Shown here in pieces: positions 26,715-35,828 of a stretch of DNA of 64,000 nucleotides. The notes below the pieces were generated by a model, which saw only the letters and a list, made by a program, of their open reading frames with translations, was not told the DNA's origin and ran no database searches. Source of the DNA: Lacticaseibacillus porcinae (lineage in GTDB: Bacteria > Bacillota > Bacilli > Lactobacillales > Lactobacillaceae); contig NZ_RHNS01000001.1 of assembly GCF_003946305.1 (NCBI RefSeq), forward strand, positions 1-64,000, given 5' to 3'. Every line of letters starts with the position of its first letter. Position 1 is the first letter of the stretch. Both the position numbers and the translations under genes were made by a program.

Positions 26715-26723
26715 AGTATACCA
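26715..26723 (-). promoter_or_regulatory. trmK-nif3 promoter (extended -10)
   Basis: TGG followed by TATACT on the minus strand, 31 bp upstream of the trmK start and downstream of the rpoD terminator. Confidence 0.6.
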
Positions 26724-26766
26724 AACCTGAGTGGTGCTTTGGGGTCGAATTTAGCTACTAAGCCAC

Positions 26767-26798
26767 CAAAAAAGGCCAGGCACGCGGCCTGACCTAAA
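26767..26798 (-). terminator. rpoD terminator
   Basis: A 9-bp stem with one G-U, followed by T6 on the minus strand, 10 bp beyond the rpoD stop. Confidence 0.85.
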
Positions 26799-26807
26799 AC
26801 TTGAATG

Positions 26808-27920
26808 CTATTCAAGGAAATCTTTGAGTTGCTTGGAACGACTTGGGTGACGAAGCTTCCGCAAGGCTTTGGCTTCGATTTGACGGATCCGTTCACGGGT
26901 GACGCCAAAGACTTTACCGACTTCTTCAAGAGTGCGAGTGCGGCCATCGTCTAACCCGAAGCGCAAACGTAAAACGTTTTCTTCACGGTCAGTTAAAGTA
27001 TCAAGCACAGATTCGAGTTGTTCTTTAAGCAATTCGTAGCTGGCATGGTCTTCAGGACTCGTCGCATCAGCATCTTCGATAAAGTCGCCTAAGTGAGAAT
27101 CATCCTCTTCACCAATTGGGGTTTCAAGAGAAACTGGTTCTTGAGCGATTTTCAAGATCTCACGGACTTTATCCGTTGGCATATCCATTTCGGCACCAAT
27201 TTCTTCAGGCGTAGGTTCGCGGCCTAAGTCTTGAAGGAGTTGACGTTGGATGCGGATCAATTTGTTGATAGTTTCGACCATGTGCACAGGGATCCGAATC
27301 GTGCGGGCTTGGTCAGCGATGGCGCGCGTGATGGCCTGACGGATCCACCAAGTGGCGTAAGTGGAGAATTTGAAGCCTTTACGGTAATCAAATTTCTCAA
27401 CAGCTTTCATCAACCCCATGTTCCCTTCTTGGATCAGATCCAAGAACTGCATGCCACGGCCAACGTAACGCTTGGCAATGGAAACCACCAAACGCAAGTT
27501 AGCTTCAGCTAAACGTTGCTTGGCTTCTGGGTCGCCGGCTTCGATCTTCAACGCCAAAGCGACTTCTTCATCAGCAGTCAACAAGTTGACACGGCCGATT
27601 TCTTTGAGGTACATCCGCACAGGGTCGTTGATCTTGACGCCACTTGGTGCAGAAAGATCTTTCATTTCCTTTTTGGTGACGGCTTTGGTGCTTTTGATCG
27701 ATTGGGCCGTAGGATCACCATTTTTGTCGACAACAGAAATGCCGTTGTCTTCAAGTTTTTGCATCAGATCATCAACGGCTTCGCTGCGCAGTGCAAAAGG
27801 CTTAACTACCTTGTGAGCCAAATCATCATCGGTGATTTGTTTGGCCTTTTTGTAGTCTTTGATGATCTGCTTAACGGCAGCATCATATTTTGGATCGGTT
27901 TTCGTGGTTTTTTCAGCCAT
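26808..27920 (-). CDS. rpoD: RNA polymerase primary sigma factor
   Basis: A 370-aa sigma-A. Region 1.2 is at [14 protein letters not shown], region 2 includes GYRKGF-like [21 protein letters not shown] (-10 recognition), and region 4 includes [26 protein letters not shown] (-35 recognition). It has the short N-terminus typical of Firmicutes. The start at 27920 (MAEKTTK) is chosen for CAAGGAGGAAC upstream. It follows dnaG with 28 bp between, the classic dnaG-rpoD operon. Confidence 0.96.
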   Translation of the reverse strand: MAEKTTKTDPKYDAAVKQIIKDYKKAKQITDDDLAHKVVKPFALRSEAVDDLMQKLEDNGISVVDKNGDPTAQSIKSTKAVTKKEMKDLSAPSGVKINDPVRMYLKEIGRVNLLTADEEVALALKIEAGDPEAKQRLAEANLRLVVSIAKRYVGRGMQFLDLIQEGNMGLMKAVEKFDYRKGFKFSTYATWWIRQAITRAIADQARTIRIPVHMVETINKLIRIQRQLLQDLGREPTPEEIGAEMDMPTDKVREILKIAQEPVSLETPIGEEDDSHLGDFIEDADATSPEDHASYELLKEQLESVLDTLTDREENVLRLRFGLDDGRTRTLEEVGKVFGVTRERIRQIEAKALRKLRHPSRSKQLKDFLE

Positions 27921-27948
27921 TAAAGTTCCTCCTTGAAAATGCCATTGC

Positions 27949-29799
27949 CTACTCAGCAACACTTCCGGTCTTATAAGCACGCAACAGTTGAATATATTGC
28001 ATGCCTAATTGGGTCGCCCCCGCTTTATCCCCTAATACCTGCGCTTGATGAAGCGCTGCTTTGACTTGTTGAAGCTGCGCATAGGCATCTTCTTTGCCAG
28101 CCAAGGCGATCAACTCTTCGATGACGTCATCATCAGGTTCAGGATAGGTTTGTTCACTTAAATTAGTTGCCAACGCCACCAAGTCTTGCGGCACATGGTC
28201 CAAATACCCAGCAAATTGCGGCGGATCAGTCGCTGCCGCGTATTGCACCCACGCATCAAACAAACTTTGATATTGGGCATGCCCAAATTGAAAGTGACTT
28301 TGATGCAGCCGTGCTGCCACTGCCGGTTCGATCCAAGCATAAGCGAGTAATTGCCGCTCAGCTTGTTCGAATTTGTCAAAATGTTGCACCGGCGCTGGCA
28401 TGACTGGCATGCCGAAGCCTTGGCCGTCGTCTGGCATTGGCGGTGGCGCCTCATCAGGCCAAGGCGCGTATTCAGACGCGCTGCTAGCAGGCTGAACTGT
28501 CGGTTGTGGCAGCGAGACTTTCAAATCGTTGACGGCAACGCCAGTGGTTTGAGAAATCTGTTGCAAGTACACCGCTTGTTCAGCACCAGCTGGCACTTGG
28601 GCAACAGTTTTCAATGCGGCATCCAAGTATTGCAACTTGTCTGCGTCATTGGTCATGTCCAACCCAAGCGCTCCATGGTGCAAGGCAAAGGCAGTCGGCG
28701 TTAACACGGTTTGGACTTGTTGTTTAAAAGCGTCAGCGCCACGAGCTTTGATATATTCATCAGGGTCCATGCCATCTGGCAACACCACCACATTGGTTTG
28801 CAGACGTTTGTGATTTTGCACTAATGTCAAAGCTCGAGCTGTGGCGTTTTGTCCAGGTTCATCGCCATCGTAACAAATCGTCAACTGCCTTGTCTGCTTA
28901 GCGATGATGTTGACTTGCTCTTGGGTGAGGCTCGTGCCCATGGACGCGATCCCCACAGGTACCCCAGCTTGATACGCCGCGATCACATCCATAAACCCTT
29001 CAAACAAGACGGCGGAACCGAATTGCTTGAATTCGTTTTTGGCGGTGTCGAGGTTGAACAACACGTCGCGCTTGTTGAACAGCTTGGTTTCAGGACTGTT
29101 CAAATACTTCGCTTGATGCGATTCTTTGTCCAGTACCCGGCCAGAAAAGCCGATCACATCCCCAAATGCGTCTTTCAATGGAAACATCACGCGATCGTTG
29201 AAGCGATCAAACAAAGTGGCATGTTCATCTTCAACAAATAACCCGCTGGCGCGTTGCGTCGCATAATCGACTTGTTGCTGTTCCAAAAACGTGCGTATCA
29301 ACGTGCGGTCTTTAGGTGCGTAGCCAATGTCGAAGTGATCGATGGTTGCGCGCGTCAAGCCACGATCCGTCAAGTACGCTAGCGCTTTTTCACCGGCAGT
29401 CGTGTTCACCAAAATGTGGTGGCACATGTCGGTGACTTTTTTCAACAAATCCTTTTGTGCTGCAACTTCAGGATCAACGGGTGCGCGATTGCTTTGCACC
29501 GTGACACCGAGGTCGATATGCGCGAATTCAGCGACTTTGACCACTGCTTCTGGGAAGCTCAGGTTGTCATATTGTTGCACAAACGAGAAGACGTTGCCGC
29601 CGCGACCACAAGAAAAGCATTTGAAGATCTGCTTGGACTCGTTCACCGAAAAACTCGGTGTGTTTTCATCATGGAAAGGACAAATGCCAAAAAGATTCTG
29701 ACCGGCGTTGTGCAATTGCACATATTGCCCCACATAATCGGCGATGTTAACGCTATTGCGCACTTCATCGATTTTGGTTTCGGGGATCATCCCTGCCAT
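27949..29799 (-). CDS. dnaG: DNA primase
   Basis: A 616-aa primase making RNA primers at the replication fork. The N-terminal CHC2 zinc ribbon ([13 protein letters not shown] then [10 protein letters not shown], about 38-66), the TOPRIM domain ([10 protein letters not shown] and CYDGDEPGQ) and a helicase-interaction domain after about 450, preceded by a Pro-rich linker ([16 protein letters not shown]). The start at 29799 has GGAGGTGAGGAC upstream; the longer frame extends into the leader hairpin. First gene of the dnaG-rpoD operon. Confidence 0.95.
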   Translation of the reverse strand: MAGMIPETKIDEVRNSVNIADYVGQYVQLHNAGQNLFGICPFHDENTPSFSVNESKQIFKCFSCGRGGNVFSFVQQYDNLSFPEAVVKVAEFAHIDLGVTVQSNRAPVDPEVAAQKDLLKKVTDMCHHILVNTTAGEKALAYLTDRGLTRATIDHFDIGYAPKDRTLIRTFLEQQQVDYATQRASGLFVEDEHATLFDRFNDRVMFPLKDAFGDVIGFSGRVLDKESHQAKYLNSPETKLFNKRDVLFNLDTAKNEFKQFGSAVLFEGFMDVIAAYQAGVPVGIASMGTSLTQEQVNIIAKQTRQLTICYDGDEPGQNATARALTLVQNHKRLQTNVVVLPDGMDPDEYIKARGADAFKQQVQTVLTPTAFALHHGALGLDMTNDADKLQYLDAALKTVAQVPAGAEQAVYLQQISQTTGVAVNDLKVSLPQPTVQPASSASEYAPWPDEAPPPMPDDGQGFGMPVMPAPVQHFDKFEQAERQLLAYAWIEPAVAARLHQSHFQFGHAQYQSLFDAWVQYAAATDPPQFAGYLDHVPQDLVALATNLSEQTYPEPDDDVIEELIALAGKEDAYAQLQQVKAALHQAQVLGDKAGATQLGMQYIQLLRAYKTGSVAE

Positions 29800-29821
29800 G
29801 TCCTCACCTCCTCGTAGCGGT

Positions 29822-29854
29822 AAAAAGTCGCACTTCATGGTGAAATGCGACTTT
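29822..29854 (-). terminator. Terminator-like hairpin in the dnaG-rpoD leader (possible attenuator)
   Basis: A 9-bp stem (29824-29832 with 29846-29854) extended by a 4-bp inner stem, followed on the minus strand by T5. It lies between the operon promoter and the dnaG RBS, so it could cut transcription before dnaG. No competing anti-terminator was identified. Confidence 0.55.
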
Positions 29855-29888
29855 CGAGATCGTGTCAGCGCAAAATACTGCAACCTAT

Positions 29889-29917
29889 AGTATAGCCGCT
29901 GAGGCCTGGTTTTGCAA
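29889..29917 (-). promoter_or_regulatory. dnaG-rpoD promoter
   Basis: TTGCAA (29917-29912), a 17-bp spacer and TATACT (29894-29889) on the minus strand. The start is expected near 29882, giving a leader of about 83 nt. Confidence 0.85.
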
Positions 29918-29954
29918 GTACTAATTTATCGTAAGCAAATGTTTTTTGCATCCC

Positions 29955-30122
29955 AGTAAAAAGCGTTCCGGCGGGCTGAATATGGCGACCGAAGTAGAGC
30001 AATGACGCTCGTCGGAGCTAACTCGCAAAGACCGCGAGTGGATCTCCTTCTCGCTGAGCTCTATGCGGTAAACCGCTAAGAGCTCCACGACTGATATTCA
30101 GCCCGCCTCCACACTTTTTACT
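29955..30122. repeat. Large palindromic element between glyS and dnaG
   Basis: A 9-bp outer stem (29955-29963 with 30114-30122) and a perfect 14-bp stem (29970-29983 with 30094-30107) enclose about 110 bp. That interior contains smaller palindromes (CTCGC...GCGAG, GCGGTAAACCGC, and GAGCTC twice). It occupies most of the 387-bp glyS-dnaG gap upstream of the dnaG promoter. No gene in it. It could be a palindromic repeat or the glyS transcript end. Confidence 0.6.
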
Positions 30123-30186
30123 TCCGTCAACGACCTAAACATCCAATATGTCACAAACGATTCGATTAGCCGACATCGATGTTTAA

Positions 30187-32253
30187 TTACTTCACAATGA
30201 CTTGCGCCACCGCACCGAATTGATGGATCAAGTTAGCAAGGTTCGTCAATTCACGTAAGCGGTTGGTACGAACGTTGTCATCGTCTGCCATGATCATGGT
30301 TTCCGTGAAGTATTCAGTGATCACCGGTTCAAGGCTTGCTAACGCTTGATAGTTCGCTTCGCTTGGTTTGTCATCAAACTTGATCGCTACTGCCACGGCA
30401 GCATCATGCAAGGCTTTTTCGGATGGGTTTTCGAATAACTTCGCGTCAACGGCCCCTTCTTCTGGTGTTTTGTCAGCGATACGAGTCACACGGCCTAAGG
30501 CTTCCATGACAGGCTTGAAGTTATCGTCGTCTTGATGTGCTGATAAAACGTTGGCAGCATCGATCATCGCTTCCACATCGACAGTTGGAGCAGCAGATAC
30601 GGCGTCGACTAAGTCATGGCGAACTTTTTGTCCAGCTAAGAATTGGTTGACACGATCACGCATGAAGTCTGCTAAAGCAGCGGCGTTCGCGTTGTAATCT
30701 AAGCCTGCAAGTTGATCATTGTCAGCCAGCGCTTTGACCGCAGCGGCTTGCACCGCGTTGACATCAAAGGAGAAGTGATGTGCCGCGATCATGCGAACGA
30801 TCCCATAAGCTTGACGACGCAATGCATAAGGGTCATTGGAGCCACTTGGGATCAGGTCAACGGCAAAGAAGCTCATCAATGATTCCAATTTGTCTGCTAA
30901 CGCAAGGACGGTGCCGACTAAGCTTGCAGGCAAGGCGCCATCGGCAGAAATTGGCATGTAATGTTCGCGGATCGCTTGGGCGACGGCTTTATCTTCACCA
31001 GCAAGGTTCGCGTAAACTTCACCCATGGTTCCTTGCAGTTCAGCGAATTCGCCGACCATGGCGCTGACTAAGTCAAACTTGTAGATTTCAGCCGCACGTA
31101 AAACATGGGCTTTATCGTCAGCGTTCAACCCGAATTGATCAGCTAACAAACCAGCAATCGTCTTGGTACGACGCATTTTGTCAGCCATGCTCCCGATTTT
31201 ATCATGGAAGCTGACTGTTTCCAGACGCTTGGTGAAGTCAGCGATGGTCTTCTTTTGATCTTCTGCATAAAAGAACGCGGCATCTTCAAGGCGAGCGGTC
31301 AACACTTTGACGTTACCAGCGATAACATTTTCCATGTAATCGGAGTTACCATTGCGAACGCCGATAAACGCGTTGACCATTTTACCTTGCGCATCGCGGG
31401 CATAGAAGTAGCGTTGGTTATCTTTCATGGAAGTGATGAGAACAGCTTCTGGGATCGCCAAGTATTTTTCATCAAAACGCCCAGCAAAAGCAGTCGGCCA
31501 TTCGACTAAGTTGTTGACTTCTTCTAATAAGTCAGCGTCTAAATCAATGGTCCAAGCATTGTCTTCAGCGATCTTCGCGATTTGATCTGCGATCAGTTGC
31601 TTGCGCGCAGCCGGTTCAACGATCACAAATTGCGCTTTCAACGCGTCAACGTAGTCAGTAGCAGTCTTCAATTCAACCGCGTGACCTAAGAAACGGTGAC
31701 CTTCAGTGGTGCGACCAGCTTCAACGTCTAATAACGACATTGGGACCACTTGATCGTCGAGTAAAGACGTTAACCAGTGAATCGGGCGAATATATTCAAA
31801 ATCGTTGTTGCCCCACTTCATCCGAGTTGGGAAGGTCAACGACTTGATGACTTTGATCAACCCACCGAGAATTTCAGCAGCAGGCTTGCCAGCAACGGCT
31901 TTGTGCAAGTACACATAGTCAACGCCTTTGAGTTCGCGAAATTCGATATCGTCAACCGTCATCCCTTGACCGCGAGTGAAGCCGATCGCGGCTTTCGTCC
32001 AGTTGCCATCAGCGTCTTGCGCGATTTTCTTGGCTGGGCCTTTAAGATCTTCTTCAACGTCAGCTTGCTTGTCAGCTAAGCCTTCGATGAGCAATGCCAA
32101 GCGCCGAGGCGTGGCATATTGTTTGATCTCGCCAAAGTCCAAGTTATTGTCTTTGAGATACTTGGCAGTTTTTTGAGCGAATTGTTTGAGGCTTGGGGTA
32201 ACCACATGCGCTGGCATGTCTTCCAAACCGATTTCAATTAAGTAGTTTGCCAT
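30187..32253 (-). CDS. glyS: Glycine-tRNA ligase beta subunit
   Basis: A 688-aa beta subunit of the bacterial alpha2-beta2 glycyl-tRNA synthetase, which carries tRNA recognition. It begins [18 protein letters not shown], has central HD-like and B3/B4-like regions, and ends with an ALR-type C-terminal anticodon-binding region (about 580-688). Length is typical. Its ATG overlaps the glyQ stop by one base (TAATG), so it is coupled to glyQ. Confidence 0.96.
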   Translation of the reverse strand: MANYLIEIGLEDMPAHVVTPSLKQFAQKTAKYLKDNNLDFGEIKQYATPRRLALLIEGLADKQADVEEDLKGPAKKIAQDADGNWTKAAIGFTRGQGMTVDDIEFRELKGVDYVYLHKAVAGKPAAEILGGLIKVIKSLTFPTRMKWGNNDFEYIRPIHWLTSLLDDQVVPMSLLDVEAGRTTEGHRFLGHAVELKTATDYVDALKAQFVIVEPAARKQLIADQIAKIAEDNAWTIDLDADLLEEVNNLVEWPTAFAGRFDEKYLAIPEAVLITSMKDNQRYFYARDAQGKMVNAFIGVRNGNSDYMENVIAGNVKVLTARLEDAAFFYAEDQKKTIADFTKRLETVSFHDKIGSMADKMRRTKTIAGLLADQFGLNADDKAHVLRAAEIYKFDLVSAMVGEFAELQGTMGEVYANLAGEDKAVAQAIREHYMPISADGALPASLVGTVLALADKLESLMSFFAVDLIPSGSNDPYALRRQAYGIVRMIAAHHFSFDVNAVQAAAVKALADNDQLAGLDYNANAAALADFMRDRVNQFLAGQKVRHDLVDAVSAAPTVDVEAMIDAANVLSAHQDDDNFKPVMEALGRVTRIADKTPEEGAVDAKLFENPSEKALHDAAVAVAIKFDDKPSEANYQALASLEPVITEYFTETMIMADDDNVRTNRLRELTNLANLIHQFGAVAQVIVK

Positions 32254-33152
32254 TATTTTGCGGCCTCCTCTGCATGCTTCAACAATGGGAAGCCCAACTT
32301 TTTGCGTTCTTCAACGAAGGCACGCGCAACTTTGTGGGCCATTTTACGAATGCGGTTCATATAGCCGGCACGTTCAGTCACAGAAACCACCCCGCGGGCA
32401 TCTAACAAGTTGAAAGTATGTGAGCACTTCAAAATGTAGTCATAAGCGGGATGCACCAAACCGAGATCCATTAAGCGCCATGCTTCTTTTTCATAGGCGT
32501 CGAAGAATTGCAACAACATGTCTTGGTTGGATTCTTCAAAGGAATACTTAGAGTGTTCGTATTCAGGTTCTTTGAAAATGTCGCCATATAGCACGCCATC
32601 GCCCCATTCAAGATCAAACACATTGTTCACGTCTTGAATATAGGAAGCTAAACGTTCAACCCCGTATGTGATTTCAGAAGTAACAGGCGAAACTTCAAGG
32701 CCGCCGACCACTTGGAAGTAAGTGAATTGGGTGACTTCCATGCCATCTAACCAAACTTCCCAACCAACACCGGCGCAACCCATGGATGGGTTTTCCCAGT
32801 TATCTTCAACGAAGCGAATATCATGTTCCAATGGTTCGATCCCTAAGGCGCGCAAGGAATCCAAATAGTAGTTTTGGACTTCTTTAGGACTTGGCTTGAT
32901 CACCACTTGGAATTGATGATGTTGATACAAACGGTTCGGGTTTTCACCGTAGCGACCATCAGCTGGACGACGTGATGGTTCCACGTAAGCTGCAGCCCAT
33001 GGTTCTGGGCCGATCGCACGTAAAAACGTGTAAGGGCTCATGGTACCGGCACCTTTTTCTGTATCGTAAGATTGCATCAACATGCAACCTTTGTCGCCCC
33101 AGAACTTTTGCAAGGTCTGGATCATTTGTTGGACAGACATTTTCTTGGTCAT
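32253..33152 (-). CDS. glyQ: Glycine-tRNA ligase alpha subunit
   Basis: A 299-aa catalytic class II subunit of the tetrameric glycyl-tRNA synthetase. [19 protein letters not shown], the motif-2 region [19 protein letters not shown] and [16 protein letters not shown] are family hallmarks. AAAGGAGATCTGAC precedes the ATG. Controlled by the glycine T-box leader immediately upstream. Confidence 0.96.
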   Translation of the reverse strand: MTKKMSVQQMIQTLQKFWGDKGCMLMQSYDTEKGAGTMSPYTFLRAIGPEPWAAAYVEPSRRPADGRYGENPNRLYQHHQFQVVIKPSPKEVQNYYLDSLRALGIEPLEHDIRFVEDNWENPSMGCAGVGWEVWLDGMEVTQFTYFQVVGGLEVSPVTSEITYGVERLASYIQDVNNVFDLEWGDGVLYGDIFKEPEYEHSKYSFEESNQDMLLQFFDAYEKEAWRLMDLGLVHPAYDYILKCSHTFNLLDARGVVSVTERAGYMNRIRKMAHKVARAFVEERKKLGFPLLKHAEEAAK

Positions 33153-33224
33153 GTCAGATCTCCTTTGATCAGCCAGTTCGAATTGATGAGTTACTGGCTG
33201 ACATGCGTTAGTTATTTTTTATCG

Positions 33225-33425
33225 GTGCCAATCAAAAAAGCGCCACTATGCCAAATAATTGACATAGGGACGCTTCACGCGCGGTTCCACCCTACTTCAC
33301 GGCTTTGACGCCGTGCACTTGATTGATCGGTTCGAAATGCCCCTCACAGTTAAAAGCATGAGGCTTTCACTATCCCTCACTCGCTTGGCTCGCAGCTGTG
33401 ATTCTTTTTCTCAACACCGAATATA
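33225..33425 (-). promoter_or_regulatory. Glycyl T-box leader of glyQS
   Basis: The minus strand carries the T-box core AGGGTGGAACCGCG (33296-33283) followed by an intrinsic terminator (33275-33234, T6). This is the usual antiterminator/terminator switch responding to uncharged tRNA. A stem I with a probable GGC specifier (33341-33339), followed by A, fits tRNA-Gly. Low charging of tRNA-Gly should raise glyQS expression. Confidence 0.9.
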
Positions 33426-33432
33426 TGTGTTT

Positions 33433-33460
33433 AGTATACCAGCTTTCACAAGGTTTTCAA
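33433..33460 (-). promoter_or_regulatory. glyQS promoter
   Basis: TTGAAA (33460-33455), a 16-bp spacer and TATACT (33438-33433) on the minus strand, leading into the T-box. Confidence 0.7.
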
Positions 33461-33471
33461 TGCTTATGCGG

Positions 33472-34074
33472 TCACTTTACTTGAGAATGTTGCAAACGAC
33501 TGGCTTGAATCGCATGTTGCTTGTCAAGCCAAGGCATCAAGGCTTTCGCTAAGGCGAAAAACACGACCGAAACGGTGGTGCCTTTGATCAGGTTGAATGG
33601 GACGACGACGACCGCGCAATACTTCAGCAGCGACATTCCCAAGTGAAAACCCATCACGGCCATGTACACTGGCATCAACACTAACCAGTTCAACACGATC
33701 ATCACCACAGTCAACGTCAAGGTCCCACCAACAAGACCTGCGATTTGCCGCCATAAACTGTTTTTAGAATGCATCAACGCCACTGGTGGCCACATAAACA
33801 AGACACTGGCGACAAACGCGGTGCCATCGCCGATGAAGTTCACAAACCCGCCGCCAGTCATCACAAAATGCAACAACGACCGCACAAACGCTACCATGAT
33901 CCCACCTGCTGGACCATATAATAATCCGCCAATCAATACTGTGAGATCTGATAAATCGAGTTTCAAAAAATCAAATCCCGGCAAAATTGGAAATGCTAAA
34001 AACATTTGTAACACAAATCCCACTGCCGCCAGCAATGCGATCCCCACTAAACGGTGCACCTTAGAACCAGACAT
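33472..34074 (-). CDS. ribU: Riboflavin ECF transporter S component
   Basis: A 200-aa membrane protein with about six helices that binds riboflavin and works with the shared ECF energising module, which is not in this window. The FDFLKLDLSDLTVLIGGLLYGPAGG segment near residues 34-58 is typical of RibU. GGAGGAATGATCT precedes the ATG. The FMN riboswitch upstream supports the substrate. Its 3' end overlaps the glyQS promoter region. Confidence 0.93.
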   Translation of the reverse strand: MSGSKVHRLVGIALLAAVGFVLQMFLAFPILPGFDFLKLDLSDLTVLIGGLLYGPAGGIMVAFVRSLLHFVMTGGGFVNFIGDGTAFVASVLFMWPPVALMHSKNSLWRQIAGLVGGTLTLTVVMIVLNWLVLMPVYMAVMGFHLGMSLLKYCAVVVVPFNLIKGTTVSVVFFALAKALMPWLDKQHAIQASRLQHSQVK

Positions 34075-34110
34075 AGATCATTCCTCCATGTTGGTCGCTT
34101 CAGAAGAGCC

Positions 34111-34145
34111 AAAAAGGCCTGTTTCCCCAAAAGGCAAACAGACCT
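34111..34145 (-). terminator. Riboswitch expression-platform terminator of ribU
   Basis: An 11-bp imperfect stem followed by T5 on the minus strand, between the FMN aptamer and ribU. Expected to form when FMN is bound. Confidence 0.8.
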
Positions 34146-34194
34146 CACTTGAATGTTGATTCAAATAAGCTCTATCTTCTTTACTCTAGACTAT

Positions 34195-34287
34195 ACTATC
34201 GGTCAAGGACTCACACCTTGTCAGCCGCATGCACATGCGGGTCGCGGACTATCACCGCCGGTCGGGAATTGCACCCTGCCCTGAAGA
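34195..34287 (-). promoter_or_regulatory. FMN riboswitch (RFN element)
   Basis: The minus strand shows the conserved RFN blocks: AGGGCAGGGTGCAATTCCCG, then ACCGGCGGT, then a variable GCATGTGCATGC arm, then GGTGTGAGTCCTTGACCGA. This is the standard FMN aptamer controlling ribU. Confidence 0.95.
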
Positions 34288-34314
34288 CGAACCAAATATT
34301 TAATTACGAGTCAA

Positions 34315-34343
34315 ATTGTAACCGCTTCATCATGTTCTGTCAA
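34315..34343 (-). promoter_or_regulatory. ribU promoter
   Basis: Consensus TTGACA (34343-34338), a 17-bp spacer and TACAAT (34320-34315) on the minus strand, with the start just upstream of the FMN aptamer. Confidence 0.85.
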
Positions 34344-34377
34344 TTCACGATTAGTTGGCGATTTCTTTGAATAACCT

Positions 34378-34941
34378 CTAGTATTTGCGAATCGTCGGTG
34401 GCGTATAAGTTTTGAAAAATGCACCGATTTCATCTAAATCATCAGAAAACAATAACTTACTGCGATGCTCTGCAGTTAAGAAATCATTGGCCACCATTTT
34501 ATCAAACATTTCCGCTAACGGGTCCCAATAGCCAAACACATTGTAAAAGGCACAAGGCGCATCATTATCGCCGACCCGCGCCCATGAGAAAGCTTCAGAG
34601 ATTTCTTCAAGAGTGCCAGGGCCGCCAGGTAACGCAATGCAACCACTCGCCATTCGCAACATTTCGGCTTTGCGAGTGGCCATATTCGGCACGACGACAA
34701 GGTCTTCAAGCTCTTCTAGTGCAGCCCCGCGCTTATATAAGTTATCTGGCATAATGCCAGTAACTTGACCATCTTGCATTAACACGGTTTTAGCGAGAAT
34801 GCCCATTAACCCAACACCGCCGCCACCATAAACGAGACTGTGACCATTGGCGACTAACCATTTGCCTAAATCACGCGCTGCGGTAATGTATTTAGGATCA
34901 TTACCAGTGTTGGCGCCACAATAAACAGCAATGCGACTCAT
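34378..34941 (-). CDS. LOG-family Rossmann protein (TIGR00730)
   Basis: A 187-aa LOG/YvdD-type protein, related to cytokinin riboside 5'-monophosphate phosphoribohydrolases that release bases from nucleotides. It has the GGGGVGLMG loop near residue 40 and the signature LPGGPGTLEEISE near 103-115. AATGGAGG precedes the ATG, which overlaps the upstream HAD gene stop (ATGA). The physiological substrate in bacteria is uncertain. Confidence 0.9.
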   Translation of the reverse strand: MSRIAVYCGANTGNDPKYITAARDLGKWLVANGHSLVYGGGGVGLMGILAKTVLMQDGQVTGIMPDNLYKRGAALEELEDLVVVPNMATRKAEMLRMASGCIALPGGPGTLEEISEAFSWARVGDNDAPCAFYNVFGYWDPLAEMFDKMVANDFLTAEHRSKLLFSDDLDEIGAFFKTYTPPTIRKY

Positions 34942-35747
34942 AATTGACCTCCATTGGCTAAGATCTCGTTGATCTTCGCTTGCACGGCATAATCAGAATT
35001 ACTCCCGATGCGTTCAGTGGCAACGCGATCGAGTTCTGTTTGACCAGCTTGCATCACGAAGCTGTGGCCGGCGATCGCTAGCATTTCTGTATCATTTAAG
35101 TTATCGCCGAATGTGACCATTTCTTCAGGGGTGACGTCGATCAGTTTGCCAAGTTCCGTCAACGCATTGCCTTTATCAACGCCAGAAGCCATCATATCCA
35201 AGAAATAATCCCCGCCGATGGTGACATGGAATTCTTCTTTGAACGGTGTTGCATAATCAGGTTCAAAAATGTCATAAGTTTCGCCACCTGGGAAGTAAAC
35301 GGTGTACTTCGCAACTTGCGCATCCACTTGGGTCAAATCGTCAACCACTTCAAGCTTGGCAAAAAATTGGTCGAAATAATCGCGATATTTTTCTGCGGAT
35401 TTGGCAATATAGGCGGTATCCAGCGCGCATAAAATCGGTTCCCCAAGTTTTTTGCTGTAAGTATAGTTGATCAAACGGACGTATTCAGCTTTCGGGATGA
35501 ATTGCGAGTAAACCATTTCCCCATCACGCACGACGACGGCACCATTTTCTGCAACTAAGCTGACGACATCCGCCACTGGCGCAAACATCGGCTTTAAGGT
35601 GTACAGTGAGCGACCAGAAGCCGCGACAAAATGCATCCCCGCATCATGTACCGCGCGGATCGTGTCATAGAATTTCGGCGGCAAGTGGCCGGCTTCATCT
35701 AATAAGGTATGGTCAAGGTCAGAGGCGATCAATTTAATTTCAGTCAA
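34938..35747 (-). CDS. Cof-type HAD-IIB sugar phosphatase
   Basis: About 269 aa. HAD motif I is LIASDLDHTLLDE, motif III/IV is TFGDNLNDTEMLAIAG, with a C2-type cap between, as in Cof/YidA phosphatases. I favour the TTG start at 35747 because AAAGGA then sits about 9 nt upstream. The in-frame ATG at 35756 directly abuts that Shine-Dalgarno sequence, although it remains possible. Couples by ATGA to the LOG-family gene. Confidence 0.85.
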   Translation of the reverse strand: MTEIKLIASDLDHTLLDEAGHLPPKFYDTIRAVHDAGMHFVAASGRSLYTLKPMFAPVADVVSLVAENGAVVVRDGEMVYSQFIPKAEYVRLINYTYSKKLGEPILCALDTAYIAKSAEKYRDYFDQFFAKLEVVDDLTQVDAQVAKYTVYFPGGETYDIFEPDYATPFKEEFHVTIGGDYFLDMMASGVDKGNALTELGKLIDVTPEEMVTFGDNLNDTEMLAIAGHSFVMQAGQTELDRVATERIGSNSDYAVQAKINEILANGGQL

Positions 35748-35796
35748 GGCGGACATCCTTTCTCGTACGCTTTCAAGTATACGCAAATTCTCTCGA

Positions 35797-35825
35797 CAAA
35801 AAAAGCCGGCATTCGCCGACTTTTG
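35797..35825. terminator. Terminator after the MMPL exporter gene
   Basis: A 6-bp stem (GTCGGC with GCCGGC, one G-U) followed by T7 on the minus strand, immediately past the MMPL stop. Confidence 0.8.
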
Positions 35826-35828
35826 TCC

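Noticed and set aside
26684-26947. 88-residue extension of TrmK
   Set aside because: It passes back through the trmK promoter, the rpoD terminator and the rpoD C-terminus antiphase.
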